Assembly: GCA_030433005.1 (NCBI GenBank)
Contig: JAUILQ010000054.1
Span: 1 to 38,069, forward strand
Source of the DNA: Alphaproteobacteria bacterium
Lineage (GTDB): Bacteria > Pseudomonadota > Alphaproteobacteria > Kiloniellales > DSM-21159
Length of the DNA stretch: 38,069 bases
Reading direction: 5' to 3'
The notes below the pieces were generated by a model. It was not told the origin of the DNA. It searched no databases and was given only the letters and a program-made list of their open reading frames with translations. Below, one piece after another: positions 8,469-16,203 of the stretch (its first letter is position 1; each line of letters starts with the position of its first letter). A program made the position numbers and the translations under genes.

Positions 8469-8594
8469 CTTGCCCGAAATCTTCGATTTCGTCGGCAAGG
8501 CGAGCGATCCGGGACCCAGGCGGGCCCCGGCGTTGGTGCCCCTGGGTCCCGGGTCGCAAGGCTCGCCACCCGAAGGCCGCACGCGGCCTTCGGG
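8469..8594. repeat. Cluster of three intergenic hairpins downstream of the LysR gene
   Basis: Three successive inverted repeats are seen. The first is CTTGCC/GGCAAG enclosing GAAATC/GATTTC (8469-8499). The second is a perfect 12-base pair, 8509-8520 with 8541-8552 (CCGGGACCCAGG arm). The third is a perfect 12-base pair, 8569-8580 with 8583-8594 (CCCGAAGGCCGC arm). No T-run follows. The cluster begins about 40 bases past the LysR stop (minus strand), so it may end or stabilise that transcript, or be a mosaic palindromic repeat element. The rest of the 8288-8634 gap holds only the LysR-type box and the presumed promoter. Confidence 0.7.
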
Positions 8595-8634
8595 CTCGCC
8601 TAACGCCCGGGAAGACACTCGAGAGCGAAAGCCG

Positions 8635-9606
8635 CTAGGCCCCGCCCGCCGCTCCGGAGTCCGCGCCCGGTTCCGCGCCGGCGTCCGCGCCCGATTCCGC
8701 ATCCGCCGCCGCCTCGGCGCGGGCGGCGGCGACCACCGGCTCGGCCAGGCGGTCGTTGCGCCCGGGCAGGTAGGCGGCGACGAAGTCGAGCGGCCGCGGC
8801 CGCGCCGCCTCGACGACCTCGAGCAGGCGCAGCGCGCCGCTCGCCAGCTCGGCCTCGATCATGCTGCGCGGCAGCAGGCCGATGCCGAAGCCGTCGCGCG
8901 CCAGGTGGGCGATGGTCGAGAGCGACGCGCAGCCGTGCAGCAGCGGCCCGGTCTTCGAGGGATCGCCGATCAGCGCCGGGTCGGAGAGCAGCTGCTCGAT
9001 CTCGCGGTAGGGCGGCGTGTTCTTGGGGAAGGTGACGATCGGGTGGGCCGCCAGGTCGGCCGGGCTCAGCGGCCCGGGCGGCAGCGCCAGCGCGGGGGCC
9101 GCGACCCAGCAGGTCTCGATGCGCCCGAGCGGCGTCACCCTTGCCGCCTCGGGCGCCAGCGGGCGCATCAGCACGGCGACGTCGAGGTCGTCGGCGAGCA
9201 GCTTGCGGCGCAGCTCGGCCGAGGTGTCGACGGCCAGCTCGAAGCGCACGCGCGGCAGGGCGTCGCGCAGGCGGGTCAAGAGGCCGGGCAGCCAGGTGTG
9301 GACGATCGACTCGGCGACGCCGATGCGCAGGCTGCCGGCGAGGTCGCCGGCCTGGGCGAACTCGCCGAGGATGGCGTCGCGCGCCGCGATCAGCCGCTCG
9401 GCCTGCTCCAGGAAGCGCCGCCCGGCGGCGGTCAGGCGGACGCCGCGCCCGGCCCGCTCGAAGAGCCGGATGCCGAGCCGCTGCTCGAGCGCGGCCAGGC
9501 GCGTCGAGATCGCCGACTGCGCCAGCCCGAGCCGCCGCGCCGCGGCCCGGAAGCCGCCGGCCCGCACCACCTCGCCCAGGATCTCGACGTCGCGGATGCC
9601 GAACAT
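8635..9606 (-). CDS. LysR-family transcriptional regulator
   Basis: 323 residues. The N-terminal winged helix-turn-helix is intact at residues 1-60 (FRAAARRLGLAQSAISTRLAALEQRLGIRLFER). The periplasmic-binding-protein-like effector domain follows from about residue 90 (GSLRIGVAESIVHTWLPGLL). I chose ATG 9604-9606 because LysR proteins begin just before the helix-turn-helix; the 46 upstream codons are Arg/Pro-rich. The C-terminus ends in a low-complexity acidic tail from two 24-base tandem units. It is encoded immediately upstream of the hydro-lyase/TRAP1 operon on the same strand and probably controls it in response to the imported acid (inference). Confidence 0.92.
   Translation of the reverse strand: MFGIRDVEILGEVVRAGGFRAAARRLGLAQSAISTRLAALEQRLGIRLFERAGRGVRLTAAGRRFLEQAERLIAARDAILGEFAQAGDLAGSLRIGVAESIVHTWLPGLLTRLRDALPRVRFELAVDTSAELRRKLLADDLDVAVLMRPLAPEAARVTPLGRIETCWVAAPALALPPGPLSPADLAAHPIVTFPKNTPPYREIEQLLSDPALIGDPSKTGPLLHGCASLSTIAHLARDGFGIGLLPRSMIEAELASGALRLLEVVEAARPRPLDFVAAYLPGRNDRLAEPVVAAARAEAAADAESGADAGAEPGADSGAAGGA
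8653..8700. repeat. Two 24-bp tandem units in the LysR C-terminal codons
   Basis: On the coding strand the units 8677-8700 and 8653-8676 match at 21 of 24 bases and encode AESGADAG and AEPGADSG. They form a disordered acidic tail beyond the effector domain, a length-variable addition outside the usual LysR fold. Confidence 0.8.
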
Positions 9607-10216
9607 GGGGAGCGTTGTCGCCGAGCGCGGGGGTCGGGGCAAGGGGGCGCGGGACCGCGAGGCCCGGCGCCAGGGATCGGCTGCCCAAGGCACCTCGGAT
9701 GCGGCCTCTCGGCGTCCGTTCCGCGGCAGAGGGGCCAGCTCCATCGCCGCTGTCCGCTCCCGGCACCGGGACCGGCACCGGCCCTGCTATCCGAATGGTC
9801 AGGCCCGCGCTCCGTTGAGACAGATTGGCGGCGCCGCGTCGGGCGAGGAAACTGCCCGCCTGCACTCCCACGACCGGGCGCCGAGCCCGGCCCCTGTCGC
9901 GGAGCCCAGAACGCGGGGCGCCAGCGTTCAAGCGCCATCGGCGTCAAGTACCCGCCCACAACCGGGGCGGCGAATTCTCCGGTTGCGCCGCCAACGAGAC
10001 CATAGGCCCGAGATCTTCTAACCCTATTCTCCGCTTCACGGTCAATCTCAAACAAATAGTCAAGAATAAACGAATCATTAACCAGTTTCGCGAAAATTGT
10101 GTGGCGCGCAGGCACCTGAAATTCCAACAAGTTACCCGGAAAATCCGCACCATCAACGACGGCAGGTCCACGTGTCACTCGGACAGCCCAAGTCGTTTCC
10201 AAGAGGAGACAAGAAA
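9607..10216. promoter_or_regulatory. 610-bp divergent gap between LysR and chemoreceptor genes
   Basis: No gene is supportable here. About 9607-10010 is GC-rich with GGNACCGG-type short repeats near 9760-9782. About 10015-10150 is strikingly AT-rich for this window (runs such as AAACAAATAGTCAAGAATAAACG), which fits a promoter region for the chemoreceptor, but I cannot assign a sigma-factor motif. AGAGGAGAC at 10202-10210 is the chemoreceptor ribosome binding site. Confidence 0.55.
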
Positions 10217-11719
10217 ATGGGTATCCTTTCGATCGACCGCGACGCCGCCGCCGTGCGCGCCGCTCTAGACCGGTCACATGCGATCATCGAGTTTCGGTTG
10301 GACGGCACGATCATCGCCGCCAACGAGAACTTCCTGAAGGTCATGGGCTATTCTCTCGACGAGATCAGAGGCAAGCACCACAGCCTCTTCGTCGAACCCG
10401 GTTTCGCACAGACGGCCGAGTACCGCGAGTTCTGGGAGATCCTCGGGCGCGGCGAGTTCCAGGCGGCGCAGTACAAGCGCATCGGCAAGGGCGGCAAGGA
10501 AGTCTGGATCGAAGCCTCCTACAACCCGCTCCTCAACGGCCGCGGCAAGCCCTACAAGGTGGTGAAGTACGCGACCGACATTTCGCGCCAGCGCACGGAG
10601 CAGGCCGAGCTGCTCGGCAAGATCGAGGCGATCGGCCGTTCCCAGGCGGTCATCGAGTTCGAACTCGACGGCACGATCATCACCGCCAACGAGAACTTCC
10701 TGAGCGTCATGGGCTACGCCTTGGCGGAGATCCAGGGCAAGCACCACAGCCTCTTCGTCGAGCCCGCCGAGAAGGAGAGCCCGGCCTATCGGGCCTTCTG
10801 GGAGGCGCTGCGGGCGGGCAAGTACCAGGCGGCCCAGTACAAGCGCATCGGCAAGGGCGGCAAGGAGGTCTGGATCGAGGCCTCCTACAATCCGATCCTC
10901 GATGCCAACGGCCGCCCGCGCAAGGTCATCAAGTTCGCCACCGACCTGACCCGTCGCAAGGCGGAGAACGCGGCGCTGGCCAAGGACTTCGAGGAGGGCG
11001 TCAAGAGCACGGTCCACACCGTCACCGCCTCGGCGCAGGACATGGAGGGCACCGCGCAGTCACTGGCAGCGGCGGCCGAGCAGACCAACCAGCAGTCCTC
11101 GACGGTCTCGGCGGCCTCCGAGGAACTGGCCGCTTCGGTCACCGAGATCTCGCGCCAGATCGCGGAATCGAACCGCGCCGTCGGCAACGCCGTGGAGGCG
11201 GCGACCAACTCGGAGCAGCAGGTCACGGATCTCGTCGGCGCCGCGCAGCGGATCGGCGAGGTCACGCAGATCATCTCCGAGATCGCCGAGCAGACGAACC
11301 TGCTGGCCCTGAACGCGACGATCGAGGCGGCGCGCGCCGGCGAGGCCGGCAAGGGCTTCGCGGTCGTGGCCTCCGAGGTCAAGAACCTGGCGACGCAGAC
11401 CGCCAAGGCGACCGACGAGATCGCCAGCCAGATCCAGAGCATGCAGGCGACCACGCAGGCGACCGCCAAGGCCATCCGCGAGATCGGCCAGACCATCTCC
11501 ACGGTCAGCGAGATCAGCACCTCGATCTCGAGTGCGATCGAAGAGCAGTCCGCGGCGACCAGGGAGGTCTCCGCCAACATCGCCGGCGTCACCCAGGCGG
11601 CTCAGGAAAGCGGCACCTCGGCGGCGAGCCTGCTCGAGTTCGCGCAGTCGCTGTCGCAGAAGGCCAACGGCCTGGGGGATCAGGTCGACCGGTTCCTCGA
11701 GAAGGTCCGTGCGATGTAG
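10217..11719 (+). CDS. Cytoplasmic methyl-accepting chemotaxis protein with two PAS domains
   Basis: 500 residues. PAS 1 (about 22-121) and PAS 2 (about 144-243) are near duplicates, each with [28 protein letters not shown] and [19 protein letters not shown]. The MCP signalling domain follows, with the hairpin tip [35 protein letters not shown] sequence at about 355-386, which contacts CheA/CheW. No membrane helix or signal peptide is present, so the receptor is soluble. PAS domains of this kind sense redox state, energy or a small ligand through a bound cofactor; which cofactor is not visible. The frame opens 40 codons earlier, but ATG 10217 has AGGAGAC about 6 bases before it. No che genes lie nearby; it is an orphan receptor, perhaps for compounds handled by the neighbouring transporters (inference). 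Confidence 0.95.
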   Translation: MGILSIDRDAAAVRAALDRSHAIIEFRLDGTIIAANENFLKVMGYSLDEIRGKHHSLFVEPGFAQTAEYREFWEILGRGEFQAAQYKRIGKGGKEVWIEASYNPLLNGRGKPYKVVKYATDISRQRTEQAELLGKIEAIGRSQAVIEFELDGTIITANENFLSVMGYALAEIQGKHHSLFVEPAEKESPAYRAFWEALRAGKYQAAQYKRIGKGGKEVWIEASYNPILDANGRPRKVIKFATDLTRRKAENAALAKDFEEGVKSTVHTVTASAQDMEGTAQSLAAAAEQTNQQSSTVSAASEELAASVTEISRQIAESNRAVGNAVEAATNSEQQVTDLVGAAQRIGEVTQIISEIAEQTNLLALNATIEAARAGEAGKGFAVVASEVKNLATQTAKATDEIASQIQSMQATTQATAKAIREIGQTISTVSEISTSISSAIEEQSAATREVSANIAGVTQAAQESGTSAASLLEFAQSLSQKANGLGDQVDRFLEKVRAM

Positions 11720-11879
11720 CCGCCCCCGGCCTCGCCGCGCGAAGGGTCTGCGCGTCGTCCCCGCCGGGGCGGCGCGCCCTTGCGCAGCGGGCCGACCAGG
11801 CAGCGCGGCGCCGGGTCACTGATCCAGGACGCGCCGACGTCGACCAGCAGCGTCGGCTCGGCCGCCAGCGCCTTGCCCC

Positions 11880-12908
11880 CTACTCCGCCGCCGCCTTCCC
11901 CCGCCGGCTCTCGGCCATCCGGCAGGCGATCTTGAACGCTCGCCGCGTCGGCTCCAGGTTCGCGCTGCCCTGGCCGACGATGTCGTAGGCCGTGCCGTGG
12001 GCCGGCGTGCAGATCGGCACCGGCAGGCCGCCGAGCACCGTGACGCCGCGGTCGAAGCCGATCAGCTTGATCGCGATCTGGCCCTGGTCGTGGTACATGG
12101 TCAGCACCGCGTCGTGCTTGCCGTCGCGCGCGCGCAGGTAGACCGTGTCCGAGGGATAGGGCCCCTCGACCGCCCACTGGCGCTGCCGCGCCTTCTCGAC
12201 CGCCGGGGCGACGACGTCGATGTCCTCGCGCCCGAAGTTGCCGCCGTCGCCGGCGTGCGGGTTGAGCGCGGCGACCGCGATGCGCGGGCGCTCGATGCCG
12301 GCCTCGGTCAGCGCCTCGACGGTCAGCGCCAGGTTGTCGAGGATGCGCTCCTCCGTGATCAGCCCGGCGACCGCCGAGATCGGCACGTGCGAGGTGACGC
12401 GGGCGTTCCAGATGTCGTCGACGACGTTGAACTCGGCGTGCTGGCCCCGGTAGCCCAGGTGGTCGGCGGCGTAGCGCAGCTCGTCCTCGTGGGTGCTGCC
12501 GCCGAGGCGCAGCGCCTGCTTGTTGAAGGGCGTGAAGACGATGGCCTCGACCACGCCCTCGCGCGCCAGGTCCAGGCCCAGGGTGAAGTTCTCCAGCGTC
12601 GCGCGGCCGCCGGCGGCCGAGGCCTGGCCCGGCAGGATCCCGGCCGGGTCGGCGTTGGCCATGTCGAAGAGCTGCGGCCGGCCGGCCTCGAGCGCGGCGC
12701 TGCGCGGGTCCTCGACGCCGGGCAGGTCGAGGGTCACGCCGCCGGCCTCGGCGCCCCTCTCCAGCACCCGGCGGTCGCCGATCACCAGGATCGCGGCGCG
12801 GCCCACGGTCTCGGGCTCGGCGAGCAGGCGGGCGGCCAGCTCCGGGCTGATGCCGGCGGGGTCGCCGACGACGAGGGCGAGACGGACGGGGGGAGTGGCG
12901 TCGTTCAT
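11880..12908 (-). CDS. PdxA2-like 4-phospho-hydroxyacid dehydrogenase
   Basis: 342 residues of the PdxA family of NAD-dependent metal-binding dehydrogenases. Metal ligands are visible at His174 (VTSHVPI), His218 (LNPHAGDGG) and His273 (MYHDQGQ), matching H166, H211 and H266 of E. coli PdxA. The nucleotide-binding C-terminal part is intact (GTAYDIVGQG). The substrate-loop region that reads GHTE in vitamin-B6 PdxA is GQHAEFNVVDD here. That and the position right after a TRAP operon favour the PdxA2 type (4-phospho-D-threonate or -erythronate dehydrogenase) over pyridoxal-phosphate synthesis. The companion DUF1537 kinase is not in the window. It starts 97 bases after the dctM2 stop and converges with the chemoreceptor gene, leaving a featureless 160-base gap. 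Confidence 0.85.
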   Translation of the reverse strand: MNDATPPVRLALVVGDPAGISPELAARLLAEPETVGRAAILVIGDRRVLERGAEAGGVTLDLPGVEDPRSAALEAGRPQLFDMANADPAGILPGQASAAGGRATLENFTLGLDLAREGVVEAIVFTPFNKQALRLGGSTHEDELRYAADHLGYRGQHAEFNVVDDIWNARVTSHVPISAVAGLITEERILDNLALTVEALTEAGIERPRIAVAALNPHAGDGGNFGREDIDVVAPAVEKARQRQWAVEGPYPSDTVYLRARDGKHDAVLTMYHDQGQIAIKLIGFDRGVTVLGGLPVPICTPAHGTAYDIVGQGSANLEPTRRAFKIACRMAESRRGKAAAE

Positions 12909-13005
12909 CGGATCAGGTCTCCGGCCGCCGCGGCGCCGGGGCGCCGCGCGCGGTCCAACGGGTTGCGAGTCTCGGGGAGCGATATGGGAGTCATGGGCCC
13001 CGGCG

Positions 13006-14289
13006 TCACCGATAGAAGATCTCGACCAGCGCCAGGGGCACGGCCGGCACGTAGGTCACCAGCATCAGCAGCGCGAAGAGCGCGGCGATGAAGTAGACGT
13101 TGACCTTGCTGACCTCCCAGACGTCGGCGCGGGCGATCGAGCAGGCGGTGATCAGCACCGAGGCGACCGGCGGGGTCTGCTGGCCGATCGCCAGGTTGAG
13201 CGTGACGATCAGGCCGAAGTGGACGGGGTCGATGCCGACCGCCTGGACGACCGGCAGCACGATCGGCACGACCAGGATGATCGCCGCCGCGCCGTGCAGG
13301 AACAGGCCGAGCACCAGGAACAGCACGTTCAGCATGGCCAGCACGGCGTAGCGGTTGTCGGTCAGGTCGGTGATCGCCTGGGTCAGCTCCTGCGGCACGC
13401 GCGCCTGGGTCAGGTACTGGCCGAGCAGCGCCGAGGTCGCGACCAGCAGCATGACCACGGCGGTCTGCACCGCGCCGTCCTTGAGGCCGGTCAGCAGCTG
13501 GCGCAGGTCGAGCTCGCGGTAGATGACCAGGCCGACGAAGAGCGCGGCGAAGACCGCGAGGCCGGCGCCCTCGGTGGCGGTGACGAAACCGCCGAAGATG
13601 CCGCCGAGGATGATCAGCGGCAGCAGGAAGGCCCAGGCCGCCTCCTTGAAGGTGGTCCAGACGCGGCGCAGGCGGAAGACCTCCTCGACCGGGAAGGCGT
13701 AGCGCACCGCGAACCAGTAGCTGAGGCCCATCAGCAGGCCGGCGCCGATCAGCCCCGGCACGATGCCGGCGACGAACAGCTGGACCACCGAGGTGTCGGC
13801 CATCACGGCGTAGAGGATCATCGGGATCGAGGGCGGGATGATGATCGCCAGCGAGGCCGAGGAGGAGGTGACGGCGGCGGCGAACTCCTTCGGGTAGCCG
13901 CGCTTCTTCATCGAGGGGATCAGGATCGAGCCGAGCGCCGCGACGTCGGCGACCGCCGAGCCGGAGATCTCGGCGAAGAACAGCGAGGTGCCGATGTTGA
14001 CCATCGACAGGCCGCCCTTGATGAAGCCGACCAGGGCCGAGGCGAAGGCGATCAGGCGCCGCGAGATGCCCGAGGTGTTCATGATCGCGCCGGCCAGCAC
14101 GAACAGCGGGATCGCCAGCAGCGGGAAGGAGGTCGCGCCCTCGAACAGCACGACCGCCATGTTGAGCAGCGAGGCCCAGCCATAGCTGTGCCAGAAGGCG
14201 GCCATGGCGACGAGGCCGAGCGAGACCGCGATCGGCACGTTGATCATGACCAGCACGATCAGGCCGAGCAGCATGAAGAGCGCGATCAT
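13006..14289 (-). CDS. dctM: TRAP transporter large membrane subunit DctM (system 2)
   Basis: 427 residues, about 12 membrane segments. Hallmarks are FVLAGAIMNTSGISRRLI, FFAEISGSAVADVAALGSILIP and AIIIPPSIPMILYAVMADTS. It is the inner-membrane translocation subunit for an organic acid. ATG 14287-14289 overlaps the dctQ2 stop in an ATGA arrangement; the 69 codons of open frame upstream are an Arg-rich shadow of dctQ2. It is followed by pdxA2 after 97 bases. It is much closer in sequence to the system 3 DctM than to system 1. Confidence 0.95.
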   Translation of the reverse strand: MIALFMLLGLIVLVMINVPIAVSLGLVAMAAFWHSYGWASLLNMAVVLFEGATSFPLLAIPLFVLAGAIMNTSGISRRLIAFASALVGFIKGGLSMVNIGTSLFFAEISGSAVADVAALGSILIPSMKKRGYPKEFAAAVTSSSASLAIIIPPSIPMILYAVMADTSVVQLFVAGIVPGLIGAGLLMGLSYWFAVRYAFPVEEVFRLRRVWTTFKEAAWAFLLPLIILGGIFGGFVTATEGAGLAVFAALFVGLVIYRELDLRQLLTGLKDGAVQTAVVMLLVATSALLGQYLTQARVPQELTQAITDLTDNRYAVLAMLNVLFLVLGLFLHGAAAIILVVPIVLPVVQAVGIDPVHFGLIVTLNLAIGQQTPPVASVLITACSIARADVWEVSKVNVYFIAALFALLMLVTYVPAVPLALVEIFYR

Positions 14290-14861
14290 CGCGGGGCGCC
14301 CTCCCGGCCGGCAACCCTGTCCTGGGCGGCCGCGCTCTCGGCCTCGCTGACACTGTCGAGCGCGTGCTCGGGATCGAAGGCCGGGGCGCCGCGCCGCGCC
14401 TCGCCGATGCGCTCGGGCAGGGTCAGCAGCTCGGCCAGCACGAAGAGCGCGGCGCCGATCGGGATCACCGACTGGGTGAACTGGATCGGGACCCACGGCA
14501 GCGAGGTCAGGGTGTCGCCCTCCAGGATGATCGCGACCTCCAGGCCGAACTTCGTGACCATGACGAAGAAGAACAGCACCAGGCCCTCGGCGAGCAGCAC
14601 CAGCGGCAGGCGCAGCGCCGGCGGCGCCGCGGCGACGACGTTGGGAAAGCCCAGGTGCGCGCGCTTCAGCGCCGCCAGCGCCGCGCCGTAGTAGGTGATC
14701 CAGGCGAGCATCACCGAGGCGACCTCGTCGTACCAGGTGAAGGAGCTGCCGAGCTTGCGCGACACGACGGCGGTGACGACCAGGATCGCCAGGCTGGCCA
14801 TCAGGCCGACGCAGACCACGGCGAGCGCCGCTTCGAGCCCGCGGCGGAAGCGATCGAGCAT
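14286..14861 (-). CDS. dctQ: TRAP transporter small membrane subunit DctQ (system 2)
   Basis: 191 residues with four membrane segments. The family pattern SSFTWYDEVASVMLAWITYYGAALA follows the first helix, then a basic LKRAHLGF stretch. It is the accessory membrane subunit linking DctP2 and DctM2. The C-terminal 40 residues are polar (about 150-191) and form a cytoplasmic tail. ATG at 14859-14861. It lies 134 bases after the dctP2 stop; a strong hairpin sits in that gap. Confidence 0.92.
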   Translation of the reverse strand: MLDRFRRGLEAALAVVCVGLMASLAILVVTAVVSRKLGSSFTWYDEVASVMLAWITYYGAALAALKRAHLGFPNVVAAAPPALRLPLVLLAEGLVLFFFVMVTKFGLEVAIILEGDTLTSLPWVPIQFTQSVIPIGAALFVLAELLTLPERIGEARRGAPAFDPEHALDSVSEAESAAAQDRVAGREGAPR

Positions 14862-14906
14862 GGGGAGGACCCTAGAGTTGGGAGGAGCGCGGGACGCGGA
14901 CCGGCA

Positions 14907-14937
14907 CGGGCCCGCCGCAAGAGGCGCGGCGGGCCCG
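14907..14937. repeat. Strong intercistronic hairpin between dctP2 and dctQ2
   Basis: A perfect 12-base stem (14907-14918 pairs with 14926-14937, arm CGGGCCCGCCGC) with a 7-base loop. No T-run follows, so full termination is unlikely. In binding-protein transporter operons such hairpins after the binding-protein gene commonly protect its mRNA and give it higher expression than the membrane genes; that role is inference here. The rest of the 134-base gap shows nothing else. Confidence 0.75.
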
Positions 14938-14995
14938 GCCGTTCCGTCAGGTCGCCCGTGGCGCCCGGGTGCTCAACGGGTGGCTCGCTGGGGGC

Positions 14996-16006
14996 TCAGC
15001 AGCCGTCGGCCAGCGCCAGGGCGCGGTCGATCAGCTCGCGGCCGCCGGGGACCTCCTCGGCGAAGGCCTCGTAGACCGGCTTGCTGGCTTCGACGAAGGC
15101 GTCGCGGTTGGCGACGTTGAGCTTCATGCCGGCGTCGAGCAGCTTCTGCTTGGTCTCCTCGTCCAGGCGCGCGGCCTCCTCGTAGGTCCAGTCCTGGGTC
15201 TCGGCGGCGGCCTCCATGATCGCCGTCCGGACCTCCTCCGGGTAGGCGTTGAACTTGGACAGGCTCGCCGTCGGGAAGGACGGCGTGTAGACGTGGCGCG
15301 TCTCCGAGAGGAACTCCTGCACCTCGTGGAACTTGCCGGCGTAGATGTTGGCGTAGGGGTTTTCCTGGCCGTCGATGACGCCGGTCTGCAGCGCCACGAA
15401 GACCTCGGAGAAGGCCATCGGCGTCGGGTTGGCGCCGTAGGTCTCGAACATGCGCACGCGCCAGACGCCGCGCGGCGTGCGCAGCTTGACGCCCTCCAGG
15501 TCGGCCGGCGTGTCGATCGGCCGGACGTTGTTGGAGATGTTGCGGAAGCCGTTCTCCCAGACGCCGATCAGCTTGTAGCCCTTCTCCTCGAGCTTGGGCG
15601 CCAGCTCCGGCCAGATGATCTCCTGCGCGATGCACTTCATGTGCGCGCGGTCCTTGACCAGGTAGGGCATGTCGAACAGGCCGAACTCCGGCACCACGGT
15701 CGACATGATGGTCGAGGGCTGCGACATGTCCTGGGTGCCGAGGCGCAGCTTCTGCAGCATCTCCTTGTCGTTGCCGAGCTGGCTCGAGGTGTAGACCTGG
15801 ACCGTGCCGGCGTCGCCGATCTTCTCGTTGACCCGGCGGGCGAACTCCTCGGCCGAGTTCGACTGCATGTTGCCCGGCGGGCTGGTCGTGCCGAACTGCA
15901 GCTCGGCGCCCTGCGCGGCGGCCTGGCCGATCGTCAGGGGGGCCGAGATGCCGGCCAGCAGCAGGCCGCCGGCGAGCAGGGACAGGTATCGCGTCTTGGT
16001 CTTCAT
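14996..16006 (-). CDS. dctP: TRAP transporter substrate-binding protein DctP (system 2)
   Basis: 336 residues with a Sec signal peptide (MKTKTRYLSLLAGG..., cleavage near QAAAQG, about residue 31). The DctP/DctB-type core is typical: GVWENGFRNISNN, LEGVKLRTPRG with the expected carboxylate-binding Arg, and PTPMAFSEVFVALQTGVIDGQENP. It is a periplasmic solute receptor for an organic acid. It heads the dctP2-Q2-M2-pdxA2 unit; ATG 16004-16006. Two copies of the regional TGGTATGC motif lie upstream (16082-16091 and 16156-16167). It resembles DctP3 closely in domain motifs, so the two may bind related acids. Confidence 0.94.
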   Translation of the reverse strand: MKTKTRYLSLLAGGLLLAGISAPLTIGQAAAQGAELQFGTTSPPGNMQSNSAEEFARRVNEKIGDAGTVQVYTSSQLGNDKEMLQKLRLGTQDMSQPSTIMSTVVPEFGLFDMPYLVKDRAHMKCIAQEIIWPELAPKLEEKGYKLIGVWENGFRNISNNVRPIDTPADLEGVKLRTPRGVWRVRMFETYGANPTPMAFSEVFVALQTGVIDGQENPYANIYAGKFHEVQEFLSETRHVYTPSFPTASLSKFNAYPEEVRTAIMEAAAETQDWTYEEAARLDEETKQKLLDAGMKLNVANRDAFVEASKPVYEAFAEEVPGGRELIDRALALADGC

Positions 16007-16081
16007 GGGGCTTCTTCCTCCCGGAAAGTGCGGGGCGGTTCGCCGCCCTCGCCTGGATTCGCTTCGTTGACCGACGAATGC

Positions 16082-16106
16082 TGCATACCATTTTCGCTTG
16101 CGTCAA
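16082..16106 (-). promoter_or_regulatory. Putative GntR operator with TTGACG element upstream of dctP2 (site S1)
   Basis: On the minus strand: TTGACG (16106-16101), 10 bases, then TGGTATGCA (16090-16082). The same composite occurs before dctP3 and before amidohydrolase 2. The TGG-TAT-RCCA core fits FadR/FCD-type GntR operators. It lies about 76 bases upstream of the dctP2 start. Confidence 0.6.
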
Positions 16107-16155
16107 ACCAAAGCGTCACGGGAGGCGGCGTTTCACGCGAGCACCCGGCCGGCGA

Positions 16156-16167
16156 TGGTATGCCAAG
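16156..16167 (+). promoter_or_regulatory. Putative GntR operator (site S2)
   Basis: TGGTATGCCAAG, followed by CG, identical over 14 bases to the site in front of the GntR gene (20239-20252). It lies between the amidohydrolase 1 stop and dctP2, about 70 bases upstream of S1, a spacing that could allow cooperative or looped binding. Confidence 0.6.
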
Positions 16168-16203
16168 CGACATCCGCGCCCGCCTCTCCGCCTCGCCCCC
16201 GCC

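Noticed and set aside
11720..11879. Possible remnant of a coding region on the minus strand between the chemoreceptor and pdxA2
   Set aside because: The frame reads through without any family I recognise and is too short to support as a pseudogene.
11880..12908. Canonical vitamin-B6 PdxA
   Set aside because: The GHTE substrate motif is changed and the gene follows a TRAP operon, so a PdxA2-type catabolic role fits better.
12493..14691. 732-codon plus-strand open frame
   Set aside because: Antisense to pdxA2, dctM2 and dctQ2; the minus-strand frames carry clear family motifs and this one does not.
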